A DNA stretch of 16,010 nt from RUG12395 sp034178705 (GCA_034178705.1 JAXFQY010000050.1:1-16010), one strand, 5' to 3'. Counted from the first letter of the stretch, positions 7,922 to 15,561 are shown. The notes: generated from the letters alone by a model not told the origin. A program made the numbers and translations.

Positions 7922-9334
7922 TTATCCGAGAAATTCTACAGTTAATTCCCGCACTCCGTCTTCTGCGGTGACCGGCACAGCATTGGGGTGCTTTGCAGCC
8001 TCCCGCTGCTCAAAGAACTTCTTTGCAACCTGTGGGAAAAGTGCATAGGAGAGGATGTCCTCTTCGCTGTCGGTAATTCCCTTCAGCTCGGCACGATACG
8101 CATCAAGCTCAGGCTTAATCAGATCAGCGGGACGGCAGGTAATCACCTCATCGTCTCCGATAGCCATGCGGCGTACTTCCTCATTGACCGGGCCGGGAAG
8201 TTTACCGTATTCGCCGCGCAGAAGTCCCTTCGATTCTTTTGTAAAGGTCTTATATCTTCCCATAAGAACATTCATAACCGACTGAGAACCGACAATCTGG
8301 CTGGTTGGTGTCACAAGGGGAGGATAGCCGAAGTCGGCACGGACACGCGGAACCTCCGCAAGAACGTCATAATATTTATCTTCCGCTTTTGCCTGTTTGA
8401 GCTGAGAAATCAGATTGGAAAGCATTCCTCCGGGTACCTGATAGATCAACGTGTTGCTATCCACATTAAGCACCTTCGGGTCAAGAATCCCCTCTGATTT
8501 CAGACGATTCGCGACAGTACGGAAATAAGCTGCCGCTTCATTCAGGAGTTTGAGATCGAGTCCTGTGTCGCGCTCTGTGCCGCGGAGCGTAGCAACAAGT
8601 GCTTCGGTTGAAGGCTGCGAGGTTCCGTTGGCAAGAGGAGAAAGCGCGCAATCAACGATATCAACGCCGGCAGTGGATGCCATCAGGTTTGTCATATCAC
8701 CGGTTCCGGTGGTATTATGAGTATGAAGGTGAATCGGGATATCGACCTTATCCTTCAGACGCTTGACAAGACTGTACGCATCATACGGGAGGAGGAGGTT
8801 CGCCATATCCTTGATACAAATTGTGTCAGCGCCCATTTCACGAAGAGTACAGGCAAGGTTGACAAAGTAATCCTCGTTGTGAACCGGGCTGACCGTATAG
8901 CTGATCGCCGCCTCACAGGTTCCGCCGTATTTTTTCGTGTATTTCATCGCGGCTTCCATGTTGCGGGGATCATTGAGAGCATCAAAGATACGGATAACAT
9001 CAATGCCGTTCTCAATGGATTTCTTTACGAAAGCCTCCACAACGTCATCAGCATAATGTTTATAACCGAGCAGATTCTGTCCACGGAGAAGCATCTGAAG
9101 ACGGGTGTTCGGAAGCGCCTTACGCAGTGCGCGGAGACGCTCCCACGGATCCTCACCGAGAAACCGCATACAGGCATCAAAGGTGGCCCCTCCCCAACAT
9201 TCAAGGGACCAGTAACCGACCTTGTCCAGCAGCTCACATCCGGGCAGCATATCGGAAAGACGCATACGGGTTGCCGCCTGTGACTGGTGGGCGTCCCGAA
9301 GAATCGTATCGGTGATAAAAAGTTTATTAGCCAT
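7922..9334 (-). CDS. oadA: Oxaloacetate decarboxylase alpha subunit, carboxyltransferase without biotin domain
   Basis: The 470-residue product is the pyruvate-carboxylase-type carboxyltransferase. It moves the carboxyl group of oxaloacetate to biotin on the carrier protein, releasing pyruvate. Visible motifs are DTILRDAHQS (residues 9-18, metal-binding Asp and catalytic region), CIKDMAN with Lys175 expected to be the active-site (carboxylated) lysine, HLHTHNTTG with His204 and His206 as metal ligands, and the conserved C-terminal domain (YPPLVTPTSQIVG). It ends without the biotinyl domain found at the C-terminus of the roughly 600-residue Klebsiella OadA; biotin is on the separate protein encoded at 10556-10900. 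AAAGGAG (9349-9343) lies 8 nt before ATG 9334. It is the last gene of the operon, 21 nt after oadB. With the beta and gamma subunits beside it, decarboxylase is far more likely than pyruvate carboxylase. Confidence 0.94.
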   Translation of the reverse strand: MANKLFITDTILRDAHQSQAATRMRLSDMLPGCELLDKVGYWSLECWGGATFDACMRFLGEDPWERLRALRKALPNTRLQMLLRGQNLLGYKHYADDVVEAFVKKSIENGIDVIRIFDALNDPRNMEAAMKYTKKYGGTCEAAISYTVSPVHNEDYFVNLACTLREMGADTICIKDMANLLLPYDAYSLVKRLKDKVDIPIHLHTHNTTGTGDMTNLMASTAGVDIVDCALSPLANGTSQPSTEALVATLRGTERDTGLDLKLLNEAAAYFRTVANRLKSEGILDPKVLNVDSNTLIYQVPGGMLSNLISQLKQAKAEDKYYDVLAEVPRVRADFGYPPLVTPTSQIVGSQSVMNVLMGRYKTFTKESKGLLRGEYGKLPGPVNEEVRRMAIGDDEVITCRPADLIKPELDAYRAELKGITDSEEDILSYALFPQVAKKFFEQREAAKHPNAVPVTAEDGVRELTVEFLG

Positions 9335-9355
9335 TCTGAAAACTCCTTTCAAGCC

Positions 9356-10540
9356 TTAGCCAAGCAGGCTGATCAGCAGACCTGCGGCGATTGCTGAGCC
9401 GATCACTCCCGCAACATTCGGCCCCATCGCATGCATAAGAAGGAAGTTGGAGGGATCCGCCTTCTGTCCTTCGACCTGCGACACACGGGCAGCCATAGGA
9501 ACCGCAGAAACACCTGCACTGCCGATCAGAGGATTGATCTTATTCTTCGAGAAGAGGTTCATAAACTTGGCAAGAAGAACACCGCCTGCCGATCCGAAGC
9601 TGAAGGCAACAATGCCAAGGAGCATAATACCGAGCGTACGGAGGTTCAGGAAGGATTCTGCCGTCGCTGTAGCGCCAACCGATATTCCGAGGAAGATCGT
9701 AACAATATTCATCAACTCATTCTGGGCAGTTTTCGCAATACGATCAACAACACCGCACTCCCGCATCAGGTTACCGAGCATGAGAGATCCGACAAGCGGC
9801 GCGGCAGAGGGAAGCAAAAGAGAAACAAAAACCGTGATAACAATCGGAAAGATAATTTTTTCGGTTTTGGATACCTCGCGAAGCTGCGTCATTTTGATCT
9901 TGCGCTCCTTCTCTGTTGTGAGAAGACGCATGATCGGAGGTTGGATAACGGGAACCAATGCCATATAGGAATATGCCGCAACGGCAATCGGAGCCAAAAG
10001 CTCCGGTGCAAGAATTGAGGAAGTAAAGATGGAGGTCGGTCCGTCCGCTCCGCCGATAATTCCAATCGATCCGGCCTGCTGCTGAGAAAACTCAATAAGA
10101 CCAAGTGCGTTGAGCCCGCGCGCACCGAGATAGGTTGCAAAAATACCGAGCTGCGCAGCAGCACCAAGGAGAAGGCTCTTCGGGTTTGCAATCATCGGAC
10201 CGAAATCGGTCATGGCACCAACGCCGAGGAAGATAAGGCAGGGGTAAATGTTAAGTTTAACACCGAGATAAAGATAATCAAGCAAACCGGCGTCTCCGGA
10301 TGCGAACATTGCCCAATTAACATGCCCGTCGGCAAAAAATTCGGAATGATACATTTCCGCACCGGGAAGGTTGGAAAGAAGCATACCGAATGCAATCGGA
10401 AGTAAGAGCAGCGGCTCAAACTTTTTGACAACCGCAAGATAGATGAGCACAAAGGATATTGCGATCATCACAAGCGAAAGCCAATTGTCCGCGAGATAGG
10501 CAAAGCCGGTCGTGGACAGAAATTTTTCAATGGCAGCCAT
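9356..10540 (-). CDS. oadB: Na+-translocating decarboxylase beta subunit
   Basis: A 394-residue polytopic membrane protein of the OadB/MmdB/GcdB family. It decarboxylates carboxybiotin and uses the energy to export Na+. Signatures include the first membrane helix (LVMIAISFVLIYLAV), GGADGPTSIFTSS (with the Asp known in the family to be essential for Na+ binding), NIVTIFLGISVGATATAESFL, SAVPMAARVSQ and MHAMGPNVAGVIGSAIAAG at the C-terminus. The length is slightly below that of Klebsiella OadB and complete. GGAGG (10553-10549) stands 8 nt before the ATG, 15 nt after the end of the biotin-carrier gene. The family alone does not fix the substrate; the adjacent carboxyltransferase of the pyruvate/oxaloacetate type does. 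Confidence 0.95.
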   Translation of the reverse strand: MAAIEKFLSTTGFAYLADNWLSLVMIAISFVLIYLAVVKKFEPLLLLPIAFGMLLSNLPGAEMYHSEFFADGHVNWAMFASGDAGLLDYLYLGVKLNIYPCLIFLGVGAMTDFGPMIANPKSLLLGAAAQLGIFATYLGARGLNALGLIEFSQQQAGSIGIIGGADGPTSIFTSSILAPELLAPIAVAAYSYMALVPVIQPPIMRLLTTEKERKIKMTQLREVSKTEKIIFPIVITVFVSLLLPSAAPLVGSLMLGNLMRECGVVDRIAKTAQNELMNIVTIFLGISVGATATAESFLNLRTLGIMLLGIVAFSFGSAGGVLLAKFMNLFSKNKINPLIGSAGVSAVPMAARVSQVEGQKADPSNFLLMHAMGPNVAGVIGSAIAAGLLISLLG

Positions 10541-10555
10541 CCCAACAGCCTCCGA

Positions 10556-10900
10556 TCAGGCAAGAACGCAGAGAACGCTGCCGGACTCGACCGATGCGCC
10601 CTTCGCAACAGAAACGGATGCGATCTTCGCATCGCGCGGAGCAAGGATCTCGTTTTCCATTTTCATGGCTTCAATGATGAAGAGCAGATCCCCCTTCTTT
10701 ACGGACGCACCGGCAGAAACCTTAACGTCGAGAACGGTTCCGGGGAGAGGAGACACGACATTCTCACCTCCGGCTGCCGAGGGAGTTTGGACGGGAACGG
10801 CAGGTGCCGTCGGAGCGGCAGCACTGACTTCGGAGGCGTCAATCGTTTCAAGCTCAACTTCATACTTGACGCCGTTTACGGTTACTCTGTACTTTTTCAT
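10556..10900 (-). CDS. Biotin carrier protein of the Na+-pumping decarboxylase
   Basis: A 114-residue protein with a short N-terminal beta part (MKKYRVTVNGVKYEVELE), an Ala/Pro-rich flexible linker (about residues 28-45, APTAPAVPVQTP) and a C-terminal biotinyl domain carrying EAMKMEN; Lys80 is the biotinylated residue. The swinging domain ferries the carboxyl group from OadA to OadB. It resembles stand-alone GcdC/MmdC-type gamma subunits rather than the C-terminus of a fused OadA. An in-frame stop lies just upstream of the ATG, so the start is unambiguous, yet the only good Shine-Dalgarno is 30 nt upstream across a hairpin (see next entry). Biotin would be added by a BirA-type ligase encoded elsewhere. 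Confidence 0.94.
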   Translation of the reverse strand: MKKYRVTVNGVKYEVELETIDASEVSAAAPTAPAVPVQTPSAAGGENVVSPLPGTVLDVKVSAGASVKKGDLLFIIEAMKMENEILAPRDAKIASVSVAKGASVESGSVLCVLA

Positions 10901-10936
10901 GTTTCATATCAGGGAAGAAGCACTTCCCTGCCTCCT
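10901..10936 (-). promoter_or_regulatory. Ribosome-binding site with hairpin in the spacer (biotin carrier gene)
   Basis: On the minus strand AGGAGG (10936-10931) is followed directly by CAGGGAAG-TGCTT-CTTCCCTG (10930-10910), a perfect 8-bp stem, then 9 nt to ATG 10900. The linear spacer is 30 nt; if the stem forms and stacks, the effective spacer is 9 nt, close to optimal. No nearer Shine-Dalgarno exists. The hairpin may set the relative level of the carrier in the complex. Confidence 0.7.
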
Positions 10937-10946
10937 GTTAGAAAAA

Positions 10947-11270
10947 TTAAAGTTTACGGAAAGAACGAATACGCAGAGCGGAAACATCGGTGCCGAGCTC
11001 CTCGGCAATCACAGCAGATACTGCGGCAACAACAGCACCGCGTTCTTCGTCACTGAGTTCAGTATCTGCAGTCTGTGCTGTATGTACCGCCGCGGCAGCA
11101 TGCGCGGCATCATTTTTCACAAAAGATCCCAGCACAATGCTGAACAGCTTACAGATCTGTATAATCGAAATCAAACCGAGAAAAACGATTCCGAGCCCCA
11201 GCAAAGCTACAGTAAAATCATTATAAACAGGGGCATCCACAGTAGCGTTCAGCAGAATAATCTCTGACAT
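10947..11270 (-). CDS. oadG: OadG-type gamma subunit of the Na+-pumping decarboxylase
   Basis: The 107-residue product has one membrane helix (VALLGLGIVFLGLISIIQI, about residues 21-39), an acidic Ala-rich middle and a C-terminal EEERGAVVAAVSA-like segment (SDEERGAVVAAVSAVIAEEL) ending in SFRKL, the usual layout of OadG/small gamma chains that anchor and assemble the complex. GGGAGG (11284-11279) lies 8 nt before ATG 11270; the GTG at 11279 in the same frame overlaps that site and is not the start. It is the first gene of the operon, with a strong promoter about 60 nt upstream, and is followed by the biotin-carrier gene after 46 nt. Sequence conservation in the family is low, so the call leans on topology and context. 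Confidence 0.88.
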   Translation of the reverse strand: MSEIILLNATVDAPVYNDFTVALLGLGIVFLGLISIIQICKLFSIVLGSFVKNDAAHAAAAVHTAQTADTELSDEERGAVVAAVSAVIAEELGTDVSALRIRSFRKL

Positions 11271-11331
11271 AAAATTCACCTCCCATTCACCCTACAATAC
11301 GGAAAGACCATCTTCCCCCTTATACACATAT

Positions 11332-11360
11332 ATCTTACCATAAAGCAAACAATCGGTCAA
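11332..11360 (-). promoter_or_regulatory. Sigma-A promoter of the oad operon
   Basis: On the minus strand TTGACC (11360-11355), a 17-nt spacer and TAAGAT (11337-11332), with TG one base upstream of the -10. Start is expected near 11325, giving a leader of about 55 nt before oadG. Confidence 0.85.
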
Positions 11361-11375
11361 GCGGAAATATCGCAC

Positions 11376-11422
11376 AAAAAAACGTCTCCCGAAAAAAGCC
11401 GTTTGCGGCACTTTTCGGGAGA
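11376..11422 (-). terminator. Intrinsic terminator after the HAD phosphatase gene
   Basis: TCTCCCGAAAA (11385-11395) and TTTTCGGGAGA (11412-11422) form an 11-bp stem enclosing a GCCG/CGGC inner stem. On the minus strand it is followed by CG and seven T's (11382-11376). It lies between the phosphatase gene and the oad promoter. Confidence 0.9.
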
Positions 11423-11470
11423 ATTTATCCGATGCGATACACCAATACAAACAAGAGCAGAAAAAGCAAA

Positions 11471-12121
11471 TCAAAGAGAGAAAAGAATCGTTTGAAGCTC
11501 CTCGGGAGTTTTGGCAATCTCAGCTGCCCCTTCCGCACGCAAAACCGCTTCCGGGCGATATCCCCAGGCGACACCAACCGGAATACAGCCGGCATTCTTT
11601 CCGGTACGCATATCGATATGGGAATCCCCGACGAAAGCTGCCTCCTCCGGCAAAACGCCGAATCCAGCAAGCTGAGCAAGCGTGGAGGCGGGATCCGGTT
11701 TCGGAGGAAACGGTCCCTGCCCGGTAACAGCATCAAAGAATTTTTCGCCGAACAGACGGACCATGAGCTGTTGTGTGATATCCTCCATCTTATTAGTCAC
11801 ACAGCCAATGCGGATGTTACGATCCTTGAGCGTAGCAAGCATCTTCATAATACCCGAAAATGGAGTTTCGGTCATCGTCCAGGAATGCGCATAAAAAGAT
11901 TTATAACAGGCCAGCGCCTCATCAATCCGCTCCGCTGGAAAATCAACCGGAAACGCGCGGCGCACAAACTCACGCGAGCCATAGTTAATGCAAAGCAACA
12001 ATTCCTCGCGTGTCCTCTCGGGGCATCCGAAATGATGAAGGGCAGCGTTCATGGCGTTCTGCAAGGCGGGCATTGTGTCAGCCAAAGTACCGTCAAGATC
12101 AAAAATCGCAGCGCGAATCAT
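11471..12121 (-). CDS. HAD-superfamily phosphatase, phosphoglycolate-phosphatase-like
   Basis: The 216-residue product from ATG 12121 has all four HAD motifs: DLDGTLADT (Asp8 nucleophile, Asp10), a Thr in GCVTNKM, the Lys in PPKPDPAS, and GDSHIDMRTG with the metal-binding Asp residues. An alpha-helical cap sits between motifs I and II (about residues 15-80), as in Gph/PgmB-type enzymes. It probably hydrolyses a small cytosolic phosphoester; 2-phosphoglycolate is one candidate, but substrate cannot be read from sequence. A GTG at 12151, with GAGAAGG 5 nt upstream, would add ten residues; the family usually begins a few residues before DLDGT, so I prefer the ATG, though its Shine-Dalgarno is weak. 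It follows the ArsR-type gene closely and probably shares its transcript. Confidence 0.9.
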   Translation of the reverse strand: MIRAAIFDLDGTLADTMPALQNAMNAALHHFGCPERTREELLLCINYGSREFVRRAFPVDFPAERIDEALACYKSFYAHSWTMTETPFSGIMKMLATLKDRNIRIGCVTNKMEDITQQLMVRLFGEKFFDAVTGQGPFPPKPDPASTLAQLAGFGVLPEEAAFVGDSHIDMRTGKNAGCIPVGVAWGYRPEAVLRAEGAAEIAKTPEELQTILFSL

Positions 12122-12164
12122 AATAGTTTCCGTTTCTTCCTTTCGATACACAATTGCCTTCTCA

Positions 12165-13262
12165 TCAGATGTCCAATTTGAAAATCCGCAGAAAATCGGC
12201 AGCGATTTTTTCGAGAGCTTCCCGATCGGTTCGGTAATACACTCGATTTGCCTCCCTTTCGGTCACCACCAGACCTTGCTCGGCAAGCTGGGACATATGA
12301 TGAGAGACCGTTGCCGTAGTAAGCCCCAGGGATTCCGCAAGTCGAATTCCGTATACGCGATCCTCAGAGCAGATCCGCAGAATCTGCAGCTTGCTCGGAT
12401 CCGACATAACCCGCAAAGCACGGCAGAAAGAATCCGAATCAAACGGCTTTTGTGTAACCTGCTTCAGAGGAGTACAGAGAACGCCGGCAAAAACAAAATC
12501 GACAAATGTTTCCGTCAGATAATTCATCTTGTACTCACTGCGGTTCGCGGCGGCAACACTCGGAACCACGTACAGAACATCCGGCTGCTTATCAGCGGCT
12601 TCAGGACAAAGATCAACAATCAGCTTCATCGGATCGGCACCGCTTGTCATTTTATAATTTGCGGTAAACCATTCAACATGGTGTCTTACGGATGGATAGG
12701 CATCCAGATAAGCATTCCCTGCTTCGAGCATAATATCCGCAAGAACGCCGCGCATTTGCTCAAAGCCGTTATAAAATGAGCAAAGCTCCCACTTCAGCTC
12801 AGCCGAAACAGGAAGGCAGGAGATAAAATTGATAAATTCGCCGTAGCTTTCAACCTTGACCTCGGTTCTCAGTTCAGGAAACCGCTCCAAAAGAAGAGAA
12901 TAAATATTAGCAAAAAAAGTGGATTTTGACTGCGTCCGCAAATTTTCAGCATCCTTCGGAAAGGAGGGGTTCTCGGCACAGAAAGCATCGTGCAGAATGA
13001 AAGAGGCAAGAGAGGTACCCAATTCGTTCCGTGTAACGAAAAGATGCTGAAGCACATTGGGGTCGGCAGTCAGTTTATCAACCACCGTTTCGGTGAACGA
13101 GATAATCGAATCAAAACAACCGTCAAGAATCGATGCTTCAGCACGGGTGGTGCTTCTCAGTTCCTCTTTGAGATTCCGAAAACTGTGGCCGTCTGCGCGG
13201 TCGGTAATCAGCGTGGCACATTCAAAAAGAATATTCGGCTCAGCATGAAGCTTGATCTGCAT
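12165..13262 (-). CDS. ArsR-family winged-helix regulator with long N-terminal region
   Basis: The 365-residue product ends in an ArsR-type winged helix-turn-helix (about residues 280-353): ALRVMSDPSKLQILRIC, then recognition helix TTATVSHHMSQLAEQGLV and the wing VVTEREANRVYY. The 275 residues before it show no transmembrane helix or metal-binding Cys pair, and I do not recognise a ligand-binding fold. Canonical ArsR proteins are about 100-120 residues, so this belongs to the longer class with an N-terminal region of unknown function. GGAGG (13272-13268) lies 5 nt before ATG 13262, favouring it over ATG 13283, which has no ribosome site. It has its own strong promoter with an inverted repeat at the start site, suggesting self-repression, and lies 43 nt before the phosphatase gene. 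Confidence 0.88.
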   Translation of the reverse strand: MQIKLHAEPNILFECATLITDRADGHSFRNLKEELRSTTRAEASILDGCFDSIISFTETVVDKLTADPNVLQHLFVTRNELGTSLASFILHDAFCAENPSFPKDAENLRTQSKSTFFANIYSLLLERFPELRTEVKVESYGEFINFISCLPVSAELKWELCSFYNGFEQMRGVLADIMLEAGNAYLDAYPSVRHHVEWFTANYKMTSGADPMKLIVDLCPEAADKQPDVLYVVPSVAAANRSEYKMNYLTETFVDFVFAGVLCTPLKQVTQKPFDSDSFCRALRVMSDPSKLQILRICSEDRVYGIRLAESLGLTTATVSHHMSQLAEQGLVVTEREANRVYYRTDREALEKIAADFLRIFKLDI

Positions 13263-13291
13263 GAAATCCTCCGTGTTCGCCATTATCCGGC

Positions 13292-13310
13292 ACTCTTATT
13301 CGACAAGAGT
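13292..13310. promoter_or_regulatory. Inverted repeat at the ArsR-type promoter, probable operator
   Basis: ACTCTT-ATTCGAC-AAGAGT: perfect 6-bp arms (13292-13297 and 13305-13310), centre to centre 13 bp. It covers the expected transcription start and three bases of the -10 of the ArsR-type gene, the usual place for a self-repressing dimer. Binding by this protein is inference. Confidence 0.55.
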
Positions 13311-13336
13311 ATAACATTTTCGCCATTTATTGTCAA
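13308..13336 (-). promoter_or_regulatory. Sigma-A promoter of the ArsR-type gene
   Basis: On the minus strand TTGACA (13336-13331) and TATACT (13313-13308), 17-nt spacer, TG extension before the -10. It points left, start near 13301, back-to-back with the typA promoter 80 bp away. Confidence 0.9.
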
Positions 13337-13414
13337 GAACATATCTTATAAATATTTTATTGTTGTCTAATTTTCTTATTTATCAGTCGTTTTCTATCGA
13401 ATTTCAAAAAACAC

Positions 13415-13443
13415 TTGCTTTTTTCACCATAATATGCTATTAT
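13415..13443 (+). promoter_or_regulatory. Sigma-A promoter of typA
   Basis: TTGCTT (13415-13420), 17-nt spacer, TATTAT (13438-13443) with TG one base upstream (extended -10). Start is near 13450, leaving a leader of about 30 nt. Confidence 0.78.
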
Positions 13444-13478
13444 ATTTCGGTTAAAATTGATTTTTGAGGTATATAACT

Positions 13479-15302
13479 GTGAAAAGGCAGGATTTACGCA
13501 ATATCGCGATCATCGCCCATGTCGACCACGGGAAGACAACACTGGTTGATGAAATGCTCAAACAGGGCGGCATTTTCCGTGAGAATCAGGTGACGGAAGA
13601 CCGTGTTATGGACTCCAATGATCTGGAGCGCGAACGTGGTATTACTATACTCGCAAAGAACACTGCGGTTCATTATAAAGATGTCAAAATCAATATCATA
13701 GATACACCGGGGCATGCAGATTTCGGCGGTGAGGTTGAACGCGTTCTGAAAATGGTGGACGGCGTTCTCCTTCTTGTTGATGCAGCAGAGGGACCGATGC
13801 CGCAAACCCGTTTCGTTCTGGAGCACGCCCTTGCGCTCAACCACCGTGTAATTGTTGTTATCAATAAAATTGACCGTCCCGATGCCAGAATCGAGGAGGT
13901 CGAAGAAGAGGTTCTTGAACTTCTCATGGATCTCAATGCGACCGATGAGCAACTCGACTCGCCCATGATTTTCTGCTCCGGACGCGCCGGAACCGCTTCC
14001 CTTTCCCCCTATGAACAGGGAACGGATCTTCGCCCTCTTTTTGATACAATTCTTGATTATATTCCTGCACCCGAGGGGGATGAAAACGGCGAACTTCAGC
14101 TTCTGGTCTCCTCGGTTGACTACAATGATTATGTCGGTCGTATCGGAATCGGGCGCATTGAACGCGGAACAATCCGTCAAAATCAGGATGTGATGATTTC
14201 CAATTTCCATGCGAACTTTACCCCGCGCCGGGCTCGTGTTGTTACTTTGATGCAGATCGACGGACTCTCCCGGATTCCCGTTCAGGAAGCTAAAATCGGA
14301 GATATTGTTTGCTTTTCCGGTGTGGAGAATATCAACATCGGCGATACGGTCACCTCTCTCTCCTGTGTAGAACCGATTGAGTTTGTTAAAGTCAGTGAGC
14401 CGACAATGGAAATGACCATATCGGTCAATGACAGTCCCTTTGCCGGACAGGAAGGCAAATATGTTACAAGCCGTCATCTTCGCGAGCGTCTCTATCGGGA
14501 AACCCTGAAGGATGTTTCCATCCGCATTTCCGACGGGGATACAACCGACAGCTTCAAGGTTGCCGGTCGTGGGGAGATGCACCTTTCCATTCTCCTTGAA
14601 ACCATGCGTCGCGAAGGCTATGAAATGGCCTGCAGCACCCCGCGTGTTCTTTATAAGGAAATCGATGGCGTAAAATGCGAGCCGGTCGAGCGTGTCACAA
14701 TCGACTGCCCGCAAGAGGTAGTCGGTCCGGTTATGGATAAGCTCGGTTCGCGCAAGGGCGAGCTTCAGGATATGGAGCTTCGCGGCAGCCGCATGAAGCT
14801 TTCCTATCTGATTCCCTCCCGCGCGCTCTTCGGTTACCGCAGTGAGTTTCTCACCGATACCAAAGGCGAAGGGATTCTCAATTCCGTATTTGAATGCTAT
14901 CAGCCCTACAAAGGGGAGGTTACCGTTCGCTATACCGGCAGTCTTGTAGCCTCGGAGCCGGGTGAAGCAACCTCATATGGTCTTTATAACTCCCAGGATC
15001 GCGGTACGCTGTTTATCGGCGTTCAGACCCCGGTTTATGAAGGAATGATTGTCGGCGAAAACCCGAAGCAGGGCGATATTACCCTGAATGTCTGCAAGCA
15101 AAAGCATCTGACTGCCGTTCGTTCCAAGGGAGCGGATGAGGCGCTGATTCTTACACCGCCGCGTATTATGGGTCTTGAGGCGGCAATTGAGTTTATTGCA
15201 GACGATGAGCTGATTGAAATCACCCCTAAAAACATCCGCCTCCGTAAACGGATTCTCAATACCGAAACCCGTTTGAAGGCTCAGGCAAAACTGAAAAAAT
15301 GA
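13479..15302 (+). CDS. typA: Ribosome-associated GTPase TypA/BipA
   Basis: A full-length 607-residue translational GTPase of the TypA/BipA family. GTP-binding motifs: G1 AHVDHGKTT (13-21), G2 region RERGITI, G3 DTPGHADFGGE, G4 NKIDRPDAR and G5-like SGRAG. EF-G-like domains II, III and V follow (VSSVDYNDYVGRIGIGRIERG; GRGEMHLSILLETMRREGYE), then the BipA-specific C-terminal domain (YNSQDRGTLFIG, RSKGADEALILTPPR, IMGLEAAIEFI, DELIEITPKNIRLRK). BipA binds the 70S ribosome and helps 50S assembly and adaptation, notably in the cold. GTG 13479 is chosen as start because GAGG (13466-13469) lies 9 nt upstream; the in-frame TTG at 13464 overlaps that site. It is monocistronic with its own promoter and terminator. 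Confidence 0.97.
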   Translation: MKRQDLRNIAIIAHVDHGKTTLVDEMLKQGGIFRENQVTEDRVMDSNDLERERGITILAKNTAVHYKDVKINIIDTPGHADFGGEVERVLKMVDGVLLLVDAAEGPMPQTRFVLEHALALNHRVIVVINKIDRPDARIEEVEEEVLELLMDLNATDEQLDSPMIFCSGRAGTASLSPYEQGTDLRPLFDTILDYIPAPEGDENGELQLLVSSVDYNDYVGRIGIGRIERGTIRQNQDVMISNFHANFTPRRARVVTLMQIDGLSRIPVQEAKIGDIVCFSGVENINIGDTVTSLSCVEPIEFVKVSEPTMEMTISVNDSPFAGQEGKYVTSRHLRERLYRETLKDVSIRISDGDTTDSFKVAGRGEMHLSILLETMRREGYEMACSTPRVLYKEIDGVKCEPVERVTIDCPQEVVGPVMDKLGSRKGELQDMELRGSRMKLSYLIPSRALFGYRSEFLTDTKGEGILNSVFECYQPYKGEVTVRYTGSLVASEPGEATSYGLYNSQDRGTLFIGVQTPVYEGMIVGENPKQGDITLNVCKQKHLTAVRSKGADEALILTPPRIMGLEAAIEFIADDELIEITPKNIRLRKRILNTETRLKAQAKLKK

Positions 15303-15308
15303 TGACAG

Positions 15309-15343
15309 GGCTGGACCGGTTCGCCCGGTCCAGCCTACGTTTT
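15309..15343 (+). terminator. Intrinsic terminator of typA
   Basis: GGCTGGACCGG (15309-15319) and CCGGTCCAGCC (15325-15335) form a perfect 11-bp stem, loop TTCGC, followed by TACGTTTT. It begins 6 nt after the typA stop. Confidence 0.88.
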
Positions 15344-15384
15344 CCTCAATGCGATGATTTTCTTTGCAAATTTCTCTTTAGGTA

Positions 15385-15413
15385 TTGCAAATCAAAATTT
15401 CGCATGGTATAAT
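15385..15413 (+). promoter_or_regulatory. Sigma-A promoter of tRNA-Val
   Basis: TTGCAA (15385-15390), 17-nt spacer, TATAAT (15408-15413), with TG one base before the -10. The start should fall near 15420, only a few bases before the tRNA. Confidence 0.85.
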
Positions 15414-15424
15414 ATAAAGGCTAT

Positions 15425-15501
<77 letters not shown>

Positions 15502-15525
15502 TCAAAAGGCTATATTCATATAGCT

Positions 15526-15561
15526 AAGAACCCCCGTTTTTATCGCGGGGTTCTTTGTTTT
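15526..15561 (+). terminator. Intrinsic terminator of tRNA-Val
   Basis: AAGAACCCC (15526-15534) pairs with GGGGTTCTT (15547-15555), with partial CG pairing further in, followed by TGTTTT. It begins 25 nt after the tRNA. Confidence 0.82.

Noticed and set aside
12051..12779. Plus-strand open frame over the ArsR-type and phosphatase genes
   Set aside because: Overlaps two supported minus-strand genes and shows no start signal or known domain.
13494..14714. Antisense open frame of 406 codons over typA
   Set aside because: Shadow frame; the sense strand encodes an intact TypA with all GTPase motifs.
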